Below, one piece after another: positions 28,478 to 37,842 of a stretch of DNA of 64,000 nucleotides. Position numbers and translations under genes: made by a program. Every line of letters begins with the position of its first letter. The stretch's first letter is position 1. Below the pieces are notes generated by a model. The model made no database searches. It saw only the letters and a program-made list of their open reading frames with translations, and was not told the origin of the DNA. Source of the stretch: Saccharibacillus sp. O23 (GTDB lineage Bacteria; Bacillota; Bacilli; Paenibacillales; Paenibacillaceae); contig NZ_NJDE01000021.1 in assembly GCF_002205895.1 (NCBI RefSeq), positions 93,070 through 157,069 on the forward strand. Direction: 5' to 3'.

Positions 28478-29314
28478 TTGAACAGAATGACAGAACTCTC
28501 GAGCGCTCCGCAGGAAGGCGAACGCGAAGCGTTGAAGCAAGCGGCCTGCCGATCCGGCGAGGAGCTGCTGTTCCCGAGCGGCGGCTGGGTCCGTTCTCCG
28601 GAAGCTTATCATAACGCTCTGCGCCTTTTGCGCACCGAGATCGAGCTGATCCGCAAAGAATGGAAAAGCGCCGAAGGCTTCAGCCCGATCGAACATATCA
28701 AGACCCGAATCAAAGAACCGTCCAGCATCTTGGATAAACTGTCCCGTTTGGGCCTCGAAGCCCGGCTTGACGAGACGGCGGAACATATTCACGACATTGC
28801 GGGAATGCGAATCGTGTTTCCGTTCGTGACCGATATCTATCTGTTGTTGGAGCGAATCGGCCGCCATTCCGAACTTCGCATTCTTCAGATCAAAGACTAC
28901 ATCATGAACCCCAAGCCGAACGGTTACCGAAGCCTGCACGTGCTGCTGTCGGTCCCTTCCGAGCTTGACGGCCGGCCCTGCCGGGTGCGGGTCGAACTTC
29001 AGATGCGCACGCTGGCGATGGATTTCTGGGCCAGTCTCGATCATATCCTGCTCTACAAATACGATCGTAAAGTTCCCGAACATCTGCAAGCCGAACTCGC
29101 TTCGGCGGCCGGAGCGGCCGGGGAACTGGATCGCAAGATGCTGTCGCTGCGCAGCGAGGTGCTCTCGCTCAGCGAAGAAGAAGACAAGCAGCTGGCCGAG
29201 CGAACGAAAAGCGGATCGCCGGTTTCCGAAACGGCCGAACGCCCCGCGTCCGTGCACCACTCGATCGTACGCAGCGAATCCGAACGGCGAACGGACTATC
29301 GGCACGAACCTTGA
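28478..29314 (+). CDS. Small alarmone synthetase (RelA/SpoT domain, no HD domain)
   Basis: 278 residues from TTG at 28478. Makes (p)ppGpp from ATP and GDP/GTP. The synthetase motifs are present: HIKTRIKEPSSILDKL, HDIAGMRIVFPFV, NPKPNGYRSLHVLL and ELQMRTLAMDFWASLDH. No hydrolase, TGS or ACT domains. It is longer than YjbM/YwaC (about 210) because of extra residues at both ends, especially a charged C-terminal tail. AGGAG lies 9 nt before TTG and only 3 nt before the ATG at 28472, so TTG is preferred. Confidence 0.9.
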   Translation: MNRMTELSSAPQEGEREALKQAACRSGEELLFPSGGWVRSPEAYHNALRLLRTEIELIRKEWKSAEGFSPIEHIKTRIKEPSSILDKLSRLGLEARLDETAEHIHDIAGMRIVFPFVTDIYLLLERIGRHSELRILQIKDYIMNPKPNGYRSLHVLLSVPSELDGRPCRVRVELQMRTLAMDFWASLDHILLYKYDRKVPEHLQAELASAAGAAGELDRKMLSLRSEVLSLSEEEDKQLAERTKSGSPVSETAERPASVHHSIVRSESERRTDYRHEP

Positions 29315-29317
29315 CGC

Positions 29318-29351
29318 AAAAAGACGCACTTCGCGCGAAGTGCGTCTTTTT
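29318..29351. terminator. Perfect bidirectional terminator
   Basis: AAAAAGACGCACTTCG and its exact complement CGAAGTGCGTCTTTTT lie back to back, 16-bp arms, serving the convergent alarmone synthetase and carboxypeptidase genes. Confidence 0.93.
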
Positions 29352-29357
29352 GCTTGC

Positions 29358-30170
29358 TTATTTGCCGGACAGATTGGCTTCGTCGAGATACTCGTCGAGC
29401 GAAAGCCCGCTGTCGTAAACCGCCTGCGCCAGCTCTTTGCCCACATAGCGGATATGCCACGGCTCGTAGGAATAACCGGTCTTATCTTCTTTGCCTTTGA
29501 GATAATGCACGATAAATCCGTATTCCTGCGCGTGTTCGGCCAACCATTGGCCTTCCTTCGTATCGCCGAACGACTGCTCCAATTCGTTGTTCGCGCTGAG
29601 CGCCGAAACGTCCATCGCCAGTCCCGTCTGGTGTTCGCTCGTTCCCGGAGGCGCGCTGACTTTGGCCGCTTCCGCTTCGCCGTGTTTCGCCACGTTGTTG
29701 GCAAAGATCGATTTCTGGCGCTTGTAAGAGCGGTAGCCGGATACGGCGTACAACTCGATCCCCTGCTCTTTCGCCCCCGCGAACAAGGTCTCCAGCGCGT
29801 CGGCCGCTTCTTTGCGCATATGGCTTTTCTCGATCACCCCGCCGAAAGAAAACGGAACTTCGGGCACGACCAGATCGGAAGGCTCGTAGCCGTCAGGGAG
29901 ATAACGCTGCTTGTTGACGACGACTTGCATCGACGTCGGATTGGTCACGACGTTCTTGCCGTCTTTTTCCTCGATCGTGGACTGCATCGAAGATGCGGCG
30001 AACGGACTTGCGGCCGGATCGGTCTGCGCCGCGTCTCCTTCGGCGGGTTTCTGCGATTCTTTGGGCGGTTCCTGCGACGCGCCCGCCGCGCCGCAGGCGG
30101 AGAGCAGGCCCGTCGCCAGCGCCGTGCCGAGCACGATCGCGCTCCATTTCGTGACTTTATGTTTTTTCAT
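29358..30170 (-). CDS. VanY-like D-Ala-D-Ala carboxypeptidase lipoprotein (M15B)
   Basis: 270 residues. Trims the terminal D-Ala of peptidoglycan stem peptides at the outer membrane face. The lipobox LLSAC at about residue 26 is followed by a Pro/Ala/Glu-rich linker. The M15B zinc site is complete: SEHQTGLAMDVS (HxxGxAxD) and EPWHIRY. Convergent with the alarmone synthetase. Confidence 0.92.
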   Translation of the reverse strand: MKKHKVTKWSAIVLGTALATGLLSACGAAGASQEPPKESQKPAEGDAAQTDPAASPFAASSMQSTIEEKDGKNVVTNPTSMQVVVNKQRYLPDGYEPSDLVVPEVPFSFGGVIEKSHMRKEAADALETLFAGAKEQGIELYAVSGYRSYKRQKSIFANNVAKHGEAEAAKVSAPPGTSEHQTGLAMDVSALSANNELEQSFGDTKEGQWLAEHAQEYGFIVHYLKGKEDKTGYSYEPWHIRYVGKELAQAVYDSGLSLDEYLDEANLSGK

Positions 30171-30250
30171 GCTGATTCCTCCCTGGCTTTCTTGCTCTGC
30201 TCTTCTCGGCTATGGTTCGCTCGCCTCGCATCGCCGAATCCCCGAACGGC

Positions 30251-31081
30251 TTACTTGCGAAGCCGGGCTTGCATCGCCCGGCGCAGCTCCGCCAGCGCCG
30301 CTTCCGCTTTGGCGGCTTCCGGCAGCAGCGACAGATCGCCCGGGGAGGGAATCTCCGCCCCCGCAGCCGCGTCCGCCGCCGGTTCTTCCGGCAGCCGCCC
30401 GTGCTCGTGCAGCACGCCTTTCTCCGCCGCCGAGGCGATCCATTCGGCGATCTCGCGGCCGCCGCTTTCCGCCGAAGCGCGCGGCGCGGCTTTGGGCGCC
30501 GCTTCGTCCGGAGCGGCGGCCCAGCCGTCGCTCCACGCGGCCAGCGCTTCGCCGGCCAGCTCGCCGGGATCGACGCCGGCGAGCGTCAGTCCGAACGCCA
30601 GACGCGTTCGGGCCGCTTCGGCCGCCGCCGCGAGAGCGGCCGAGACTTCGGGGCCGCCGCCCGCTTCTGCGGTCAGCTCCCAAGCGGCATCGCAGCTCGG
30701 GAACGGAAGCTCCGTTCGCGCAGCGGTTCCCGCCGCTCCGGCGTCTTCCGCGCCGCGGCGGTCTTCGGGAGCAGGCGGCTTCGCTTCGAAGCCGCCCGCT
30801 CCCGGTTCGCCGTCCCCGGAAGCCTCGCGCTCCGAAGGCGAACCACTCTTCCGCCGTTTCGGACGAATCGTCCGTTCGTCCGCTTCGCGGAGCAGGCGAT
30901 ACAGCCCGATCGCCGAGTCGCCGGCCAAGCGCTGCCATTCGTCGCGCTGCGCCGGCGAAGCCGTACGGAGCGGAATCTCGATGCGGCGGGATTCTGTCGT
31001 CCCGTCCGATCGCTCTTCTTCCGTCTCGGCGATCAACAGTCCGAGTCTCGCTTCCAATTGTACTACGTACAGGCTGTTCAT
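30251..31081 (-). CDS. Ala/Glu-rich hypothetical protein downstream of the SNF2 helicase
   Basis: 276 residues. An N-terminal 75-residue part with beta and helical character (MNSLYVVQLEARLGLLIAET) precedes a long low-complexity Ala/Gly/Glu/Pro-rich region. GAGGGG lies 8 nt before the ATG. It follows the SNF2 gene by 72 bp on the same strand, where some Firmicutes carry a SWIM zinc-finger gene, but no CxCx(n)CxH motif is present here. Function unknown. Confidence 0.65.
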   Translation of the reverse strand: MNSLYVVQLEARLGLLIAETEEERSDGTTESRRIEIPLRTASPAQRDEWQRLAGDSAIGLYRLLREADERTIRPKRRKSGSPSEREASGDGEPGAGGFEAKPPAPEDRRGAEDAGAAGTAARTELPFPSCDAAWELTAEAGGGPEVSAALAAAAEAARTRLAFGLTLAGVDPGELAGEALAAWSDGWAAAPDEAAPKAAPRASAESGGREIAEWIASAAEKGVLHEHGRLPEEPAADAAAGAEIPSPGDLSLLPEAAKAEAALAELRRAMQARLRK

Positions 31082-31153
31082 CTCTATATCCCCTCTTCGG
31101 CGGGCGCGTATCCGGCCTTGCGGCGCAGCGACGCCCCGGACGCCTTGCGGCGT

Positions 31154-34100
31154 TTACTCGATCCGCTCTCCTTGCAGCGAGACGAGCGTCCGGAGTTCCT
31201 CGTTGGACATCTCCGTCAACCAACGTTCTCCGGTCCCCGTCACCCGCTCGGCCAGCGTCTTTTTGTTTTCGATCATCTCGTCGATCCGTTCTTCCAGCGT
31301 TCCCTGGCAGATCAGCTTATGCACCTGCACGCCCCGGCGCTGACCGATGCGGAACACGCGGTCGGTCGCTTGGTTCTCGACGGCCGGGTTCCACCAACGG
31401 TCGAAATGCACTACATGGTTGGCTCGGGTCAAGTTGAGTCCCAGACCGCCTGCTTTAAGCGACAGGATAAACGCGCTCGCGCCTTCGCCTTCTTGGAACG
31501 TCCGGATCATCCGGTCGCGTTCTTCTTTCTTGACCGCGCCGTGCAGGAACATCGGTTCCTCGCCGTAGCGGCGGTTCAATTCTTCGGCCAGCAGCTTGCC
31601 CATGCGTACGTACTGCGTGAAGATCAGCACCGACTCGCCGTTGTCGCGAATGCGGTCCAGCAGCTCGATCAGCTGCATCAGCTTGCCCGACTTCTCGGCT
31701 TTCGCCGTTCCCGTATGCTCTTTGACAAGCGCCGGATGGTCGCAGATCTGCTTGAGCCGCGTAAGCGCCGAGAGCACGATCCCTTGGCGCACGGTCCGGC
31801 TGGTCGCTTCCCGGCTCTCGACTTTCTGCATCAGCTCGCCGACGACCGCTTGATACATGCCCGCTTGTTCGATCGTCAATTCGCAATACGACTTCAGCTC
31901 GATCTTCTCCGGCAGATCTTTGCGGATATCCGGATCGCTCTTGAGACGGCGAAGCATGAACGGCGCGACCATGGTCCGAAGCTTGTCGCTCTCTTCGGGA
32001 ACCTGAGGCGCATTGGCGCCGAAGCGGCGTCGGAACGAAGCCGCGGAGCCCAGATAGCCGGGATTCATGAACTGGAAGATCGACCACAGCTCGGCCAGAC
32101 GGTTCTCCACCGGCGTGCCGGTCACCGCGATCCGATGCGGCGAATTCAGCTTCATGACGTTCTGCGCCTGCTTCGTGCCGTAGTTCTTGATCGATTGGGC
32201 TTCGTCGAGCACGACCGACGTCCAGACGATGCCGCGAAACTCTTCCACGTCGCGGCCGATCAGCGGATACGTCGTCAAAATGATGTCGTGTTCGCGCGCG
32301 CAGCGCTCGAACGCTTCTCCGCGCAGTCGCTGCGTGCCGTGATGGACATGCAGCGTAAAGTCCGGAGCGAACCGTTGAATCTCCCGCTGCCAGTTGCCGA
32401 GCAGCGAAGTCGGGCAGACGATCAGCTTCGGTCCCGCCGCCGGATGGTCCAGCAGGCAGGCGATCACCTGCACGGTCTTGCCCAGACCCATATCGTCGGC
32501 GAGGCAGGCTCCGAAGCCCATCTCGCGCATCGCCGACAACCAGCGGTACCCGCGTTCCTGATAAGGACGCAGCGTGCCGTTCAGCGCCTGCGGCACGCCG
32601 CGCTCGGACGGCACGCGTCCGCCGCCCCGCAGCAGATCGTACAGCATGCCGTACGTCTCGATCCCCGAGACGCCCACGCCGTTCCACATCGTATCGTCTT
32701 CGGCCGCCGACAGCTTGAGCAGTTCGCCGAAAGTCATCTCGTGCACCGTTTGCTTTTTCAGCAGGCGCAGCACTTGACGGACTTCTTTGACGTCGACTTC
32801 GACCCACTCGCCGTTCAAGAACACGAGCGGGACGCCGTCTTCGGCGATCCGGCGCAGTTCGTCAAGCCCGACCGACGCTCCGCCGATCGTCGCTTCCAGA
32901 TCGAATTCCACCAACTGCTTGATGCCGAGCGCCGCTTCGCCTTCTCCGCTTCGGCTCGGCTCCATGCGGGCCTTGAGCTTCACGCCGGCCGTACGGCGGC
33001 CCCGCTTGGTGAAGCGGGACGGCATCTCGATCCGCACCCCGTTCGCCCGCAGCGCGGGCACGCCCGACATCAGAAAATCGAACATCTCCTGCGCGCCCAG
33101 CCACGCTTCTTCCGGATGCGGGCTTTCCAAAGCCGCTTCGAGCTGCGGCGCCGATTCGGCCGCGCGGCCGAGCAGCGTCAGCAGTTGAAGACGGGGCGAA
33201 TCGTAGCGGCGGCCCCGAAGAATCAATTGATCTTCGGGCAGACGCCAGATGTCCGACGCGGGCAGCGAAGCGCCCGCTTCCAGTTCGTCTTCGGCGCGGA
33301 ACGCCAGACGCCAGCGGTCTTCTTCCCCGCTTTCCGGATCCAATACGCGAGGTTCCAGACGCAGCCCGAGCCGAAGCTGCGCGCTCGCGGCTTCGCCTTC
33401 TTCTTGGCCTTCCGGCACCGCTCCGCCCAATTCGGAGACCTGACTCTCCAGCTCCTCGATATCGTCGGAGCTTCCTTGAACCTTGGTCTCCCGCTGCGGA
33501 TCGAGCAGGCTGTTCCACCATAACGAAGCCAGCGGCGAATAGCCCCGCCGGTAAGGCAGGCGCATCGGCGCGAGCGCGCTTCGCATCCCGCCGAGCATGA
33601 CCCGCATCTGTCCGTCGATCATCGCGGACAGAAAAGAATGCAGGACCAATTCGCGCGCGCGCCCCAGCGGCGGCGAATCTTCTTCCGTGCCCGAAGCTCC
33701 GGGCGCGGTCAGCCCGATCGGCGGCATCGCCGCCGCGAGCGCGGCGAACCGTTCCCGGTCTTCCGGCCGCTGAAGCAGCGGCTTCCACGTGCCGGTGAAG
33801 GTCAGCTCGGACGCCCTGCGCGCGCTGACCCTCGCCGGAGGGTCGGCCGCCGGCGCGAAGCAGCCGGCCGCAAGCAAGTCGCGCGCGAAACTCACCGCCG
33901 CGCCCCAATAGCGCATTTCCGCGCCGGGCGCGAAGCCCTGCGCCGTATATCGCGACTCGTCGTAATCTTCGAGCAGCGTAAAAGCCGCCGTCGCCGGCAG
34001 CGCCAATCCTTCCAGCGTTCGCCCGCCGAATCCCCGGCTGCGTCCGCGCCGCGAAGAAGCTCCCGGCCAGCGCAGCTCGGCAAGCCGCAGCGCGGCCTGT

Positions 34101-34234
34101 CGCAGCGGTTTCTCTCCGCGAATATCCAGTTTTCTCGCCTGGCGGGTCCAAGCGTCTACCTTCGGCTCCGACGTCTCGCCGGAGAAACAGAAGAAGACGT
34201 CTCCCAACCATATTCCATAAAGCGGTTGATTCAT
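31154..34234 (-). CDS. SNF2-family DNA helicase/ATPase (YwqA-like)
   Basis: 1026 residues. The N-terminal half (1-540) is the bacterial SNF2-associated region. The ATPase has LRPYQERGYRWLSAM, Walker A DDMGLGKT, DEAQ box LDEAQSIKN, TGTPVEN, and the helicase C half with FTQYVRMGKLL, SLKAGGLGLNL and NQATDRVFRIGQ. It would remodel or translocate on DNA-protein complexes; the biological role of bacterial members is poorly known. GGGGGA lies 5 nt before the ATG. Codon use is very GC-rich, which creates long open antisense frames. Confidence 0.93.
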   Translation of the reverse strand: MNQPLYGIWLGDVFFCFSGETSEPKVDAWTRQARKLDIRGEKPLRQAALRLAELRWPGASSRRGRSRGFGGRTLEGLALPATAAFTLLEDYDESRYTAQGFAPGAEMRYWGAAVSFARDLLAAGCFAPAADPPARVSARRASELTFTGTWKPLLQRPEDRERFAALAAAMPPIGLTAPGASGTEEDSPPLGRARELVLHSFLSAMIDGQMRVMLGGMRSALAPMRLPYRRGYSPLASLWWNSLLDPQRETKVQGSSDDIEELESQVSELGGAVPEGQEEGEAASAQLRLGLRLEPRVLDPESGEEDRWRLAFRAEDELEAGASLPASDIWRLPEDQLILRGRRYDSPRLQLLTLLGRAAESAPQLEAALESPHPEEAWLGAQEMFDFLMSGVPALRANGVRIEMPSRFTKRGRRTAGVKLKARMEPSRSGEGEAALGIKQLVEFDLEATIGGASVGLDELRRIAEDGVPLVFLNGEWVEVDVKEVRQVLRLLKKQTVHEMTFGELLKLSAAEDDTMWNGVGVSGIETYGMLYDLLRGGGRVPSERGVPQALNGTLRPYQERGYRWLSAMREMGFGACLADDMGLGKTVQVIACLLDHPAAGPKLIVCPTSLLGNWQREIQRFAPDFTLHVHHGTQRLRGEAFERCAREHDIILTTYPLIGRDVEEFRGIVWTSVVLDEAQSIKNYGTKQAQNVMKLNSPHRIAVTGTPVENRLAELWSIFQFMNPGYLGSAASFRRRFGANAPQVPEESDKLRTMVAPFMLRRLKSDPDIRKDLPEKIELKSYCELTIEQAGMYQAVVGELMQKVESREATSRTVRQGIVLSALTRLKQICDHPALVKEHTGTAKAEKSGKLMQLIELLDRIRDNGESVLIFTQYVRMGKLLAEELNRRYGEEPMFLHGAVKKEERDRMIRTFQEGEGASAFILSLKAGGLGLNLTRANHVVHFDRWWNPAVENQATDRVFRIGQRRGVQVHKLICQGTLEERIDEMIENKKTLAERVTGTGERWLTEMSNEELRTLVSLQGERIE

Positions 34235-34904
34235 GTTTGTCCCCCGTTTTGTCCGCTTTTCGATGCCTTATCCTGAACGAGCCAAAATTGCCCTTCTCCC
34301 CATTCTAAACGATATTCGCCATTTTTTCGACTGATTCCATAATGTCCGTTCTCGGGAAGCGGCGCTTTTCGGCAAAAAAGCTTGACCGTACCCGTTCGTC
34401 CGCTTCAAGATAAAGTCGAAAAGCTCCGGCTGCGCGCCGCCGTTCGCCGCATCGCGGAACCGAATCGCTTGTTTTCGTCGGATTCGCAACCCGGCGGCGC
34501 CGCTTCGGCGAATCCGCGGCCGGCACGAAGTCGGACGGCGCGTAACGGAACGCAGATCCGTTAGAACGCCTTTTCGCGTCTTTTTCTGCCGCTAACGGAA
34601 CGTCGATTCGTTAGAACGCCGGAAAGCGCGGAAAAAAGCCGAAAAAGACTTTTTTTCTCGTCTGAGCGTCATCTCGTTCCGTTAGCCTCTCCATGAAGCC
34701 CGAAAATCCGATTTAAGCGTCGCCTTGCTCCGTTAGCGCGGACGCCCGCCGCATGGCGAGGCTTGCTTAAAACGTACAGCTTCCGCAAGGTGTAATCTCC
34801 CACCGCGCGTTAAGCTGAAGCGGAAAGGACGAGCCTTGCGGGATGCGGCAGAGCGAGAATTACAAAATCAGCCTACGATAAGTTGGCATAAGGAGGGACG
34901 TACT
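34235..34904. other. 670-bp gene-free stretch
   Basis: No convincing gene. The first half resembles decayed or noncoding DNA; the second half (34543-34736) carries four units of the TAACGGAACG repeat family listed separately. Confidence 0.5.
34543..34736. repeat. Cluster of four TAACGGAACG-type palindromic repeat units
   Basis: Two forward units (34543-34570 and 34593-34620) start TAACGGAACG and end CGTTAGAACGCC, 50 bp apart; each can fold on itself (TAACGGA with TCCGTTA). Two reverse units (34664-34685 and 34713-34736) end CTCGTTCCGTTAG or CTTGCTCCGTTAG and begin with an AGCGTC core. The same family recurs at 52591-52670. Confidence 0.75.
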
Positions 34905-35780
34905 TTGTCGGACTGGATCCATCGCATGAACGCGGCGATCGATTATATCGAGTCGCACTTGACGGAAGAGCTGTCTTACGTCGAAGCGGCGAGAGCCGCC
35001 TGCTGCCCGGTGCAGCATTTTCAGCGGATGTTCGCGTTCGTCACGGACGTTCCGCTCTCCGAATACATCCGCCGGAGAAGACTGACGCTGGCCGCTTTCG
35101 AACTTCAGGGCAGTTCGGCCAAAGTGGTCGACGTCGCGCTCAAATACGGCTACGAATCGCCCGAAGCGTTCGCCAGAGCGTTCCAGCAGCTTCACGGCAT
35201 GACGCCGACCTCCGCGCGCGGCATCGGAGCCCCGCTCAAAGCGTATCCGAAGCTCGCCTTTCAATTCGTATTGAAAGGAGCGGCGGAAATGGACTATCGA
35301 ATCGAACAAACGCAAGCGTTTCGGATCGTAGGCGAAAAATTGGAGATGCTGAACATGGAGCGCGCGTTCGAAGAAGTACCGGCTGCTTGGGCACGAGCGG
35401 CGGAGCGCGGATTGTTCGAGAAGTTGTGGGAGATTCGAACACGAGAAACGAGCCGCGCGCCGCGCGGCATTCTGGGCGTGCTGGCGGGCGGCGAATGGGG
35501 GCAGGGCCGAACGTTCGATTATTGGCTCGGCATCGTATCCGACGCGCCGCTTACGGACGAGCTGAACGAGCTGCGTTTTCCCGAAACGCTGTGGGCCGTG
35601 TTCGACGTGCCGGGCGAGCCGAACGGTCTGCAAGAAGCTTGGAAACGAATGTACGCCGAATGGCTGCCGTCCGCGCCTTACGAACTGGCGAACGTGCCGG
35701 CTATCGAATGTTATCTGCCGCCCGAAGAGAACCGCAACGAGCTGTGGATTCCCGTCGAGCGGAGAACGCAAAAAAGCTGA
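34905..35780 (+). CDS. AraC-family regulator with GyrI-like effector domain
   Basis: 291 residues. Two AraC helix-turn-helix motifs lie in residues 1-105 (AIDYIESHLTEELSYVEAAR, VVDVALKYGYESPEAFARAF). A GyrI-like/Rob-type ligand-binding domain follows (about 130-290, MDYRIEQTQAFRIVGEKLEM on), suggesting a response to small drugs or metabolites. TTG at 34905 is chosen because AGGAGGG lies 7-8 nt before it. Targets unknown. Confidence 0.9.
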   Translation: MSDWIHRMNAAIDYIESHLTEELSYVEAARAACCPVQHFQRMFAFVTDVPLSEYIRRRRLTLAAFELQGSSAKVVDVALKYGYESPEAFARAFQQLHGMTPTSARGIGAPLKAYPKLAFQFVLKGAAEMDYRIEQTQAFRIVGEKLEMLNMERAFEEVPAAWARAAERGLFEKLWEIRTRETSRAPRGILGVLAGGEWGQGRTFDYWLGIVSDAPLTDELNELRFPETLWAVFDVPGEPNGLQEAWKRMYAEWLPSAPYELANVPAIECYLPPEENRNELWIPVERRTQKS

Positions 35781-35802
35781 GCGATCCCCGCTCGGCTTTT
35801 TC
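35769..35802. terminator. Terminator overlapping the stop codon of the AraC-type gene
   Basis: AAAAAGCTGAGCG pairs with CGCTCGGCTTTTT; the TGA stop lies inside the 5' arm. Symmetric A/T runs make it work for both strands. Confidence 0.85.
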
Positions 35803-35825
35803 TTTGCCTTGTCAACGTTCAACGT

Positions 35826-36352
35826 TCACGTTCGCTCGGCCGCAAGGCTGGTGCAGAATTCCCGGAATCCCGGAGCGACGGCCAGAATGGCGGGAACCAG
35901 AGCGCCGTCCGTCTCGTTCCACCGCACGGTCTTGACCGTCCCGTCTCGAAGGTCGAGCCAATAATCATGGTCGCCCGCATCCCCGGCAAACGGTAGATGC
36001 GTCTCGACGAAGTCCGCCAATCCGAAAGCGGCCCAATGCCGCATTCGGCGCTGCCGTGCTTGCGGAATCGACAGCAGAACGGGCGACTCGTCCCCCTCGC
36101 GCAGCGGGAAGCAGTTGAAAGCCTCCACTTCGAGCCGATTTTCTTCGTCCGACCCGACTTCGTAAAAGGCGTCGCGCCGCAAAAAAGCTCCCCGCGAAAA
36201 ATAGCCTCCGTTGCGGGAAGCGTAAAATTCGACGAAAAAGTCTTTGCCCGGAAATTCGTCCGGTACTTCGCGGCGAATGTCCGCTTCGGACAAAGCCTGC
36301 CAAGAGTCTTCGAATACGATTCCTTTTTCCGCAAAAAACGTTCGTAAGCCAA
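35826..36352 (-). CDS. SUKH-like (SMI1/KNR4) protein with a probable frameshift near its start
   Basis: The body (GIVFEDSWQALSEADI, FVEFYASRNGGYF, DYWLDLRDGTVKTVRWNET) looks like a SUKH immunity-type domain. Its own frame has no usable start: the nearest, TTG at 36386, lacks an SD. In the next frame TTG at 36352 has AGGAG at 9 nt and reads AYERF before leaving the good frame. One extra T in the T6 run at 36333-36338 would give AYERFFAEKGIVFEDSW and a 175-residue protein. So this is a phase-variable, broken or misread gene. Confidence 0.6.
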
Positions 36353-36522
36353 CGCGTTTCGCTCCTTTTCCGTCCCGCCGCCGCAAACGCCGCGATCAGG
36401 GTATAATCATATCTGGACCGATAGCGAGTCGTGGTTGCGCTTTTCGAGAACCCGCTCGAACCGGGCGTCTTTCCGATTCGTTTTCCGTTACGATTGTTAT
36501 CATCTTCAAGGAGGCTTTCCGA

Positions 36523-36999
36523 ATGTCCGAAAACCCCGATCGTTCTTTTGAATTCGAGGAAGAAGCGTTGTTCGACGAAGCGGTCAACGCCAGACATCTG
36601 CTGCAAACCGCGTTAGATACCTACAAGATCTCGCTCGAATCGCTGGAGCGCCTGACCGGAATCGATCGCGCCCATCTGGAAATGTACGCAAGCGGCGACA
36701 GCGATCTCGAACATCTGGACGCTGCTCGGCGTTCCGCCGCGCTGGATCTGATCGCTTTTCTCGGCATGGGCATCAACACGCCGCAGATTCCGCCGGAAGA
36801 CCGGCTTCGCGCCATTATGCGGGGATTGAACGAACAGTTCGGTCTGACCGCGGAAACGCTGGCTTTGCAGAGCGGCGTCGAGCCGTCCGATGCGCAGCGG
36901 TTTCTCGCCGGACGCAAAGTTGCCGCCGAGAAGCGCTTCAAACTGGCTTCCGGCGTGCTGTTCCTGTATTTCCTGATCTACCGCAAGACCGATCTGTAG
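36523..36999 (+). CDS. Hypothetical protein with HTH-like segments
   Basis: 158 residues, acidic. Two segments resemble Cro/C1-type helix-turn-helix: ISLESLERLTGIDRAHLEMY and LTAETLALQSGVEPSDAQRF, each followed by a basic or polar helix. It may bind DNA. AAGGAGG lies 7-8 nt before the ATG at 36523. A TATAAT lies at 36402-36407, without a good -35. Flanked by two SUKH-like genes on the other strand. Confidence 0.75.
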   Translation: MSENPDRSFEFEEEALFDEAVNARHLLQTALDTYKISLESLERLTGIDRAHLEMYASGDSDLEHLDAARRSAALDLIAFLGMGINTPQIPPEDRLRAIMRGLNEQFGLTAETLALQSGVEPSDAQRFLAGRKVAAEKRFKLASGVLFLYFLIYRKTDL

Positions 37000-37099
37000 C
37001 GGCAGGCCGACCGTCCCGACGGCTCGGCTCGGCTGCGCTGTTCGATCGTTTACGCGAATCCTGGCGTTATGTATTCGATCTTCCGCGACCGCCGCGGGC

Positions 37100-37606
37100 T
37101 CAGACGGGTCGTCCCCGATTCTCGACCAGATCCGCTACCCATTCGTCGAACGCTCGGAATCCGCTTGTTTTCAGCTGCGATTTCGGCCGCCCTTCCGGAT
37201 AGAAAACGGCGTATCGCTCTGCCCGCTCCGCCTCGCGCTTGAATCCGCCTACACCGCCGAACTTCGGTATCGATACGGCCGGCAGCAGATCCGGGTACGG
37301 ATCTTCGCCGCGGCTGCCGAACATTCGGCTGGAAAAAGCTTGAAGTTCTTCCGGTCCCAGCACCTCGATTCCTGCGCTTAACGGGCCTACGAACAACTCG
37401 ACCGCTCCGACGCCGATCAGAAAACGCTTGTATTCGGGCGGCAGTTCGATTCCCGATTCGGCTTCGAACGCTTCCAGCTCATGGCCGGAATACCCTTTTT
37501 TCCTCATGAACCGGTACGATTGTCCGTTATCCAGCTCGATGAATTGTCCTTCGCTTGCCCGAATCCAAGCATTGATCTGATCGTAAGCCTCGATGATTCT
37601 CCACAT
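37100..37606 (-). CDS. SMI1/KNR4 (SUKH) family protein
   Basis: 168 residues. The SUKH core is visible in LEAFEAESGIELPPEYKRFL and the following VGPLSAGIEVLGPEEL. In bacteria such proteins are often immunity factors against polymorphic toxins; no toxin gene is seen here. GGAGG lies 9 nt before the ATG. Second SUKH-like gene within 1.3 kb. Confidence 0.8.
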   Translation of the reverse strand: MWRIIEAYDQINAWIRASEGQFIELDNGQSYRFMRKKGYSGHELEAFEAESGIELPPEYKRFLIGVGAVELFVGPLSAGIEVLGPEELQAFSSRMFGSRGEDPYPDLLPAVSIPKFGGVGGFKREAERAERYAVFYPEGRPKSQLKTSGFRAFDEWVADLVENRGRPV

Positions 37607-37761
37607 TCCGTCCGACCTCCGCTTCTTCTCCGAGCGCGCCGCTTGTCTTCGCCCTGTTTCTTACGGGGGACCCATCCGCTGCCGACGCCGCTCTCCCGTT
37701 CATTTTATCGCGCCCGCCGTCTCAGTACCAACCTTGCTTGCAAGACCGGCCGCCGAACATG

Positions 37762-37805
37762 CCGAAAACCGCAGCTTTCCTCTTGCGAGGCGCTCCGGTT
37801 TTCGG
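37762..37805 (-). terminator. Possible terminator of the GH31 gene
   Basis: CCGAAAACCG and CGGTTTTCGG form 10-bp arms about 24 nt apart, 40 nt past the GH31 stop. The T-run lies within the stem, so this is weak. The rest of 37607-37842 holds nothing recognisable. Confidence 0.4.
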
Positions 37806-37842
37806 GATAACCATTCGTTCTCGTTCGGATTCAAGTCCGGAT

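Noticed and set aside
30212..33523. Very long open frame on the plus strand (1103 codons) and a second one at 29911-31437
   Set aside because: Both are antisense to the clear SNF2 helicase and its neighbour; the translations are Arg/Gln-rich with no domain, an effect of GC-rich codon positions.
34268..34489. Small minus-strand frames upstream of the SNF2 gene
   Set aside because: No SD and Arg-rich composition; not supported as genes.
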